Shown here in pieces: positions 60,812-64,000 of a stretch of DNA of 64,000 nucleotides. The notes under the pieces were generated by a model that saw nothing but the letters and a program-made list of their open reading frames with translations, was not told where the DNA came from and made no database searches. The position numbers were made by a program, and so were the translations under genes. The stretch's first letter is position 1. Every line of letters begins with the position of its first letter. Source of the DNA: Hyphomicrobiales bacterium (GTDB lineage Bacteria; Pseudomonadota; Alphaproteobacteria; Rhizobiales; Ancalomicrobiaceae); contig JAJTBO010000005.1 in NCBI GenBank assembly GCA_021286855.1, positions 62,001-126,000 of the forward strand, given 5' to 3'.

Positions 60812-63800
60812 TGCGCGCCCGCCTCCTCGCCGCCCTTCTCGCGCCGCTCCTCGTCGTCGCCCTGGCGTTCGGGCTCGCCCGCGCCGACGAGACCTCCGAT
60901 CGCTCCTGGCTGGTCGGCTGGGTCGAGAACACCATTTCGACGCCGGATCGCCAGATCCGCCTCGGCCGCATCGACGGCGCGCTCTCCTCCGACGTCCGCC
61001 TTGAGAGCATCACCCTCGCCGACCGACGCGGCGTCTGGCTGACCATCCGCGACGTCCATCTGGTCTGGACCCGCTCCGATCTCCTGAAGGGCCGGTTGAC
61101 CGTCGCCTCGCTCGACGCCGCCGCCATCGAGGTCGCCCGCAAGCCCGACCCGGCCGCCGACGAGACCGCGAGCGACGACGCCTCGATCGACTTCGCCCTG
61201 CCGGATCTGCCGGTGGCGGTCGAGATCGGCCGCATTTCCGTGCCGCGGGTGCGCCTGCCGACCGAGATCGCCGGACGCGAGACCATCCTCACCCTCGACG
61301 GTCGCGGCCGCCTCGACGGCGGCGACCTCGACGTCGCGCTCACCGCCACCCGGCTCGAACCACAGGGCGGCGCCTTCACGCTGAAGACGACCTACGCCGA
61401 GAAGACCCGCCGCCTCGCCCTCGACCTCGCGCTCGCCGAGCCGAAGGGCGGTTTCCTTTCGACGTTGCTGGCGCTGCCCGGAGAGCCGCCGATCGACTTT
61501 TCGATCCGGGGCGACGCGCCGATCGACGCCTTCGCCGCCGACATCGCGCTTTCCGCCGACGCAAAGCCGCTGCTCTCCGGCCGCGCCGCGACCCGAATGG
61601 ACGGAGCCGACCGCCTCTTCGCCGTCGACGTCGACGGTTCGCTGGAGGGTCTGGTCGGCAAGGGCGGCGCGCTCACCGGCGGCGGCAGCGAGGTCCATCT
61701 CTCCGCCCGCCGTTCGCCCGACGGCCCCATCCGTCTCGACCGCGCCCGGCTTCGCACCGGCGTCGCCGCCTTCGACGCCGCCGGATCCTATCTGCCGAAG
61801 GACGACGGCGCTGAGCTCTCGCTCGATCGGCTCGCCGTCGCCTGGAAGGACGCCGCGCTCGACCTCGTCCGCCCGACCACCGTGACGCTGACCAAGGCCG
61901 GCGTCGCCGTCGCGCCGACCACGCTCACCCTCGCCGCCGCGAACCGCAAGGACGCCGGCACGATCGATCTCGCCGGGTCCGCCGGCCGCGACCTCGATCT
62001 GACCGTCACCGCCCGCCGCCTGCCCGCCGCGCTCGCCGCCCTGATCGCCCCCGACCTCGGCGCGGCCGGCGCGATCGGGCTCGACGCGCGGATCGCCGGC
62101 CCCCGCAAGTCGCCGAAGGTCGCTTGGAGCGTCGCCGCCGACGGCCTCTCGACCGCCGTGACCCGCGCCGCCCGCCTGCCCGCCGCGAAGGTCGTGGCCA
62201 AGGGAACCTATGCCGAGAAGGCGACCGATCTCGACGCCACCGCCATCCTCGGTCGGGACGCGACGCTGACGGCGAAGGGGCACGTGCCGCTCGCCGGCGA
62301 CGGCCTCGCCCTCGACGTCGCCGCGACGCGACTGCCCGTCGCCCTCGCCGACGGCGTCTCGCCCGGCCTCGGCGCGCGCGGCACGCTCTCCGCGACCGCC
62401 AAACTGACCGGTTCTCTCGCCGCGCCCATCGCCGATTGGAAACTGCGCGGCGAGGCCTTGAGCGCCGCCGCCACTCGCGACGTCGGTCTCGGCCCGCTCG
62501 GGCTCGTCGCGAACGGCCGGCTCGATCCGAGCGCCGTGACGCTCTCCGCCACGCTGACCGAACGCGACCGCCTGAAGCTCGTCGCCAACGGACGCGTTCC
62601 GCTCGACGGCGGCGATCTCGCGATGAAGCTCTCCGGCTCCGCCTCGCTGGCGCTGGCCGACGTCGCGCTTCGCGAACGCGGCGCGCGCGCCACAGGCCGC
62701 CTCGCCGTCGACCTCGCCGTCGCCGGCCCGCTCGCCGCGCCTCGCGCCACCGGCGTGGCGAGCCTTTCCGACGCCACCCTGACCGATCCGGAGACCGGCA
62801 TGCGCCTGACCGGGATCGGCGCGCGCATCCGCCTTTCCGGCGATCGGATCGCGATCGAGGACGTCCATGCCACGACCGGCAAGAGCGGCCGCATCGAGAT
62901 GCGCGGCGCGCTCTCCCTCGCCCCGGATCTGCCCGGCGACCTCACCATCGCGCTGAAGCGCGCCTCGCTCGCTTTCGGCGACATCCTGCGCAGCGAGATC
63001 GACGGGACCTTGCGCCTCTCCGGCCCCCTCGCCCGCGAACCGGCGCTCGCCGGGCGGATCGATCTCGGCCGCACCGAGATCACCATTCCCGAGCGCTTCG
63101 CCGCGAACGCCGCCCGTCTCGGCGTGAAGGATCTGAAGGCCCCGAAGGAGGTCGCTCGGACGCTGGCCCTGGCGAAACCGAAGGCGCGCAAGGGACGCGG
63201 CGGCGGCGCCTCCGCGTCCTGGCGCGCCCGGCTCGACGTCGTCGTCGATTCCCCCGGTCGCCTTTTCGTCCGCGGCCGCGGCGTCGACGCCGAACTCGGC
63301 GGCCGTCTGCGCGTCACCGGCACGACCGACGCGCCGATCCCCGTCGGCTCGTTCGAACTGCGCCGCGGCGGCCTCGACGTCATCGGCCGGCACATCGCGC
63401 TCGACAAGGGCACGGTGACGCTGGTCGGCGATCTCGACCCGGCGATCGACTTCACCGCCTCCTCCTCGACCCGCTCGGTCTCGGTGACGGTGGCGGTGAC
63501 CGGCCGCGCCTCCGATCCGGCCCTGGCGCTCTCCTCGACGCCGGAGCTGCCGCAGGACGAGGTGCTGTCGCAGTTCCTGTTCGGCCGCGGCGTCGCCGAT
63601 CTGACCGGCGTGCAGCTCGTCCAGCTCGCCACCGCCGCCGCCCAGCTCGCCGGCGGCCCCTCCGCCCCCGACCTGCTCGGCGCGATCCGCCGCTCGACCG
63701 GGCTCGACAATCTCGGCACGACCACCGATTCCAAAGGTGGCGCCGGCCTGACCGCCGGCCGCTACATCGGCGAGCGGATCTATCTCGGCGTCACCGCCGG

Positions 63801-63918
63801 AGCGAACGGCTCGACCGACGCCACCGTCGATCTCGACGTGACGCGGAACCTCAAGCTGCGCGGCCAGACCGGCACCGACGGCTCCAAGGCCGGCTTCGTC
63901 TTCGAGAAGGAATATTGA
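60811..63918 (+). CDS. tamB: TamB, translocation and assembly module inner-membrane protein
   Basis: 1035 residues. An N-terminal membrane anchor (LLAALLAPLLVVALAFGLARA) is followed by a long repetitive beta-rich AsmA-like body and the conserved TamB C-terminal domain from about 850 (IPVGSFELRRGGLDVIGRHIALDKGTVTLVGD, PELPQDEVLSQFLFGRG, IYLGVTAGANGSTDATVDLDVTRNLKLRGQTGTDGSKAGFVFEKEY). It spans the periplasm as a groove for lipid or protein transfer. Confidence 0.94.
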   Translation: MRARLLAALLAPLLVVALAFGLARADETSDRSWLVGWVENTISTPDRQIRLGRIDGALSSDVRLESITLADRRGVWLTIRDVHLVWTRSDLLKGRLTVASLDAAAIEVARKPDPAADETASDDASIDFALPDLPVAVEIGRISVPRVRLPTEIAGRETILTLDGRGRLDGGDLDVALTATRLEPQGGAFTLKTTYAEKTRRLALDLALAEPKGGFLSTLLALPGEPPIDFSIRGDAPIDAFAADIALSADAKPLLSGRAATRMDGADRLFAVDVDGSLEGLVGKGGALTGGGSEVHLSARRSPDGPIRLDRARLRTGVAAFDAAGSYLPKDDGAELSLDRLAVAWKDAALDLVRPTTVTLTKAGVAVAPTTLTLAAANRKDAGTIDLAGSAGRDLDLTVTARRLPAALAALIAPDLGAAGAIGLDARIAGPRKSPKVAWSVAADGLSTAVTRAARLPAAKVVAKGTYAEKATDLDATAILGRDATLTAKGHVPLAGDGLALDVAATRLPVALADGVSPGLGARGTLSATAKLTGSLAAPIADWKLRGEALSAAATRDVGLGPLGLVANGRLDPSAVTLSATLTERDRLKLVANGRVPLDGGDLAMKLSGSASLALADVALRERGARATGRLAVDLAVAGPLAAPRATGVASLSDATLTDPETGMRLTGIGARIRLSGDRIAIEDVHATTGKSGRIEMRGALSLAPDLPGDLTIALKRASLAFGDILRSEIDGTLRLSGPLAREPALAGRIDLGRTEITIPERFAANAARLGVKDLKAPKEVARTLALAKPKARKGRGGGASASWRARLDVVVDSPGRLFVRGRGVDAELGGRLRVTGTTDAPIPVGSFELRRGGLDVIGRHIALDKGTVTLVGDLDPAIDFTASSSTRSVSVTVAVTGRASDPALALSSTPELPQDEVLSQFLFGRGVADLTGVQLVQLATAAAQLAGGPSAPDLLGAIRRSTGLDNLGTTTDSKGGAGLTAGRYIGERIYLGVTAGANGSTDATVDLDVTRNLKLRGQTGTDGSKAGFVFEKEY

Positions 63919-63942
63919 GGGACCGCGGCGCGGCCCCTCCCC

Positions 63943-64000
63943 TCACCCTTCGGCGAGCTTGGCGACGGCGGACGACGCCGCGACCCGGTCGTGCTCGAAG
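63943..64000 (-). CDS. C-terminal end of an unidentified gene
   Basis: Only the last 18 codons are inside the window; read on the minus strand they give FEHDRVAASSAVAKLAEG then TGA. It is convergent with tamB, 24 bases away. Too short to identify. Confidence 0.4.
   Translation of the reverse strand, partial: FEHDRVAASSAVAKLAEG

Overview
The window is GC-rich, densely coded bacterial chromosome with no plasmid, phage, transposase or CRISPR signature. The gene set suggests an alphaproteobacterium, probably Hyphomicrobiales: a glnK-amtB pair behind a sigma-54 promoter, Tat-exported ABC and TRAP receptors, PPi-type phosphofructokinase, a CstA/YbdD pair, TamA/TamB, many LysR regulators and tRNAs with encoded CCA. 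Genus cannot be fixed from sequence alone. The base composition is an impression, not a count.

Layout. 1-977 is the 5' part of an octaheme cytochrome c of the tetrathionate reductase (Otr) type, running off the left edge. tRNA-Phe follows, then a NitT/TauT-type ABC importer (1651-4312), a DUF4442 thioesterase-like gene, LysR, GNAT and MFS genes, and glnK-amtB (7742-9502). 9.6-20.1 kb is mostly housekeeping: Hsp20, a thioredoxin-fold 2Fe-2S ferredoxin divergent from a TPR protein, CstA/YbdD, a D-2-hydroxyacid dehydrogenase, a glycosyltransferase, a DbpA-type RNA helicase, PPi-PFK and a periplasmic rhodanese. A 0.9-kb stretch around tRNA-Arg holds a strong promoter overlapped by a perfect operator palindrome and one small ORF.

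21.1-31.6 kb is an amino-acid uptake and catabolism locus: ABC receptor, LysR, a three-part FAD/2Fe-2S/FAD dehydrogenase of the D-hydroxyproline/HcnABC type, an aldehyde dehydrogenase, paralogues of DapB and DapA, ABC permease and ATPase, and a saccharopine/lysine-dehydrogenase-like protein. A TTCTTGTA-containing motif recurs at its three promoters. It resembles hydroxyproline catabolism, but the DapB and saccharopine-DH members do not fit. One alternative is breakdown of diaminopimelate by running the DapB/DapA steps backwards.

31.7-58.9 kb is the most interesting part, an accessory catabolic region. It has a TakP-like TRAP transporter, an outer-membrane channel of the phenol MetA/SphA family, a LysR regulator, a BKACE-thiolase-CoA-transferase operon, two tandem MFS carriers, a second thiolase, ackA-pta, an SDR dehydrogenase, a crotonase-fold C-C hydrolase with the 6-oxocamphor hydrolase catalytic residues, a XylR/DmpR/TbuT-type sigma-54 activator, and a complete six-subunit soluble diiron monooxygenase of the toluene-4/alkene monooxygenase type. 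The monooxygenase has a clear sigma-54 promoter and a candidate upstream activator palindrome. Read together, these suggest a pathway of hydroxylation, oxidation to a beta-diketone, retro-Claisen hydrolysis, then CoA activation and thiolysis to acetyl-CoA. This parallels the P450/dehydrogenase/hydrolase route for camphor, but with a diiron monooxygenase. The substrate is not known. TamA/TamB and the end of an unidentified gene close the window.
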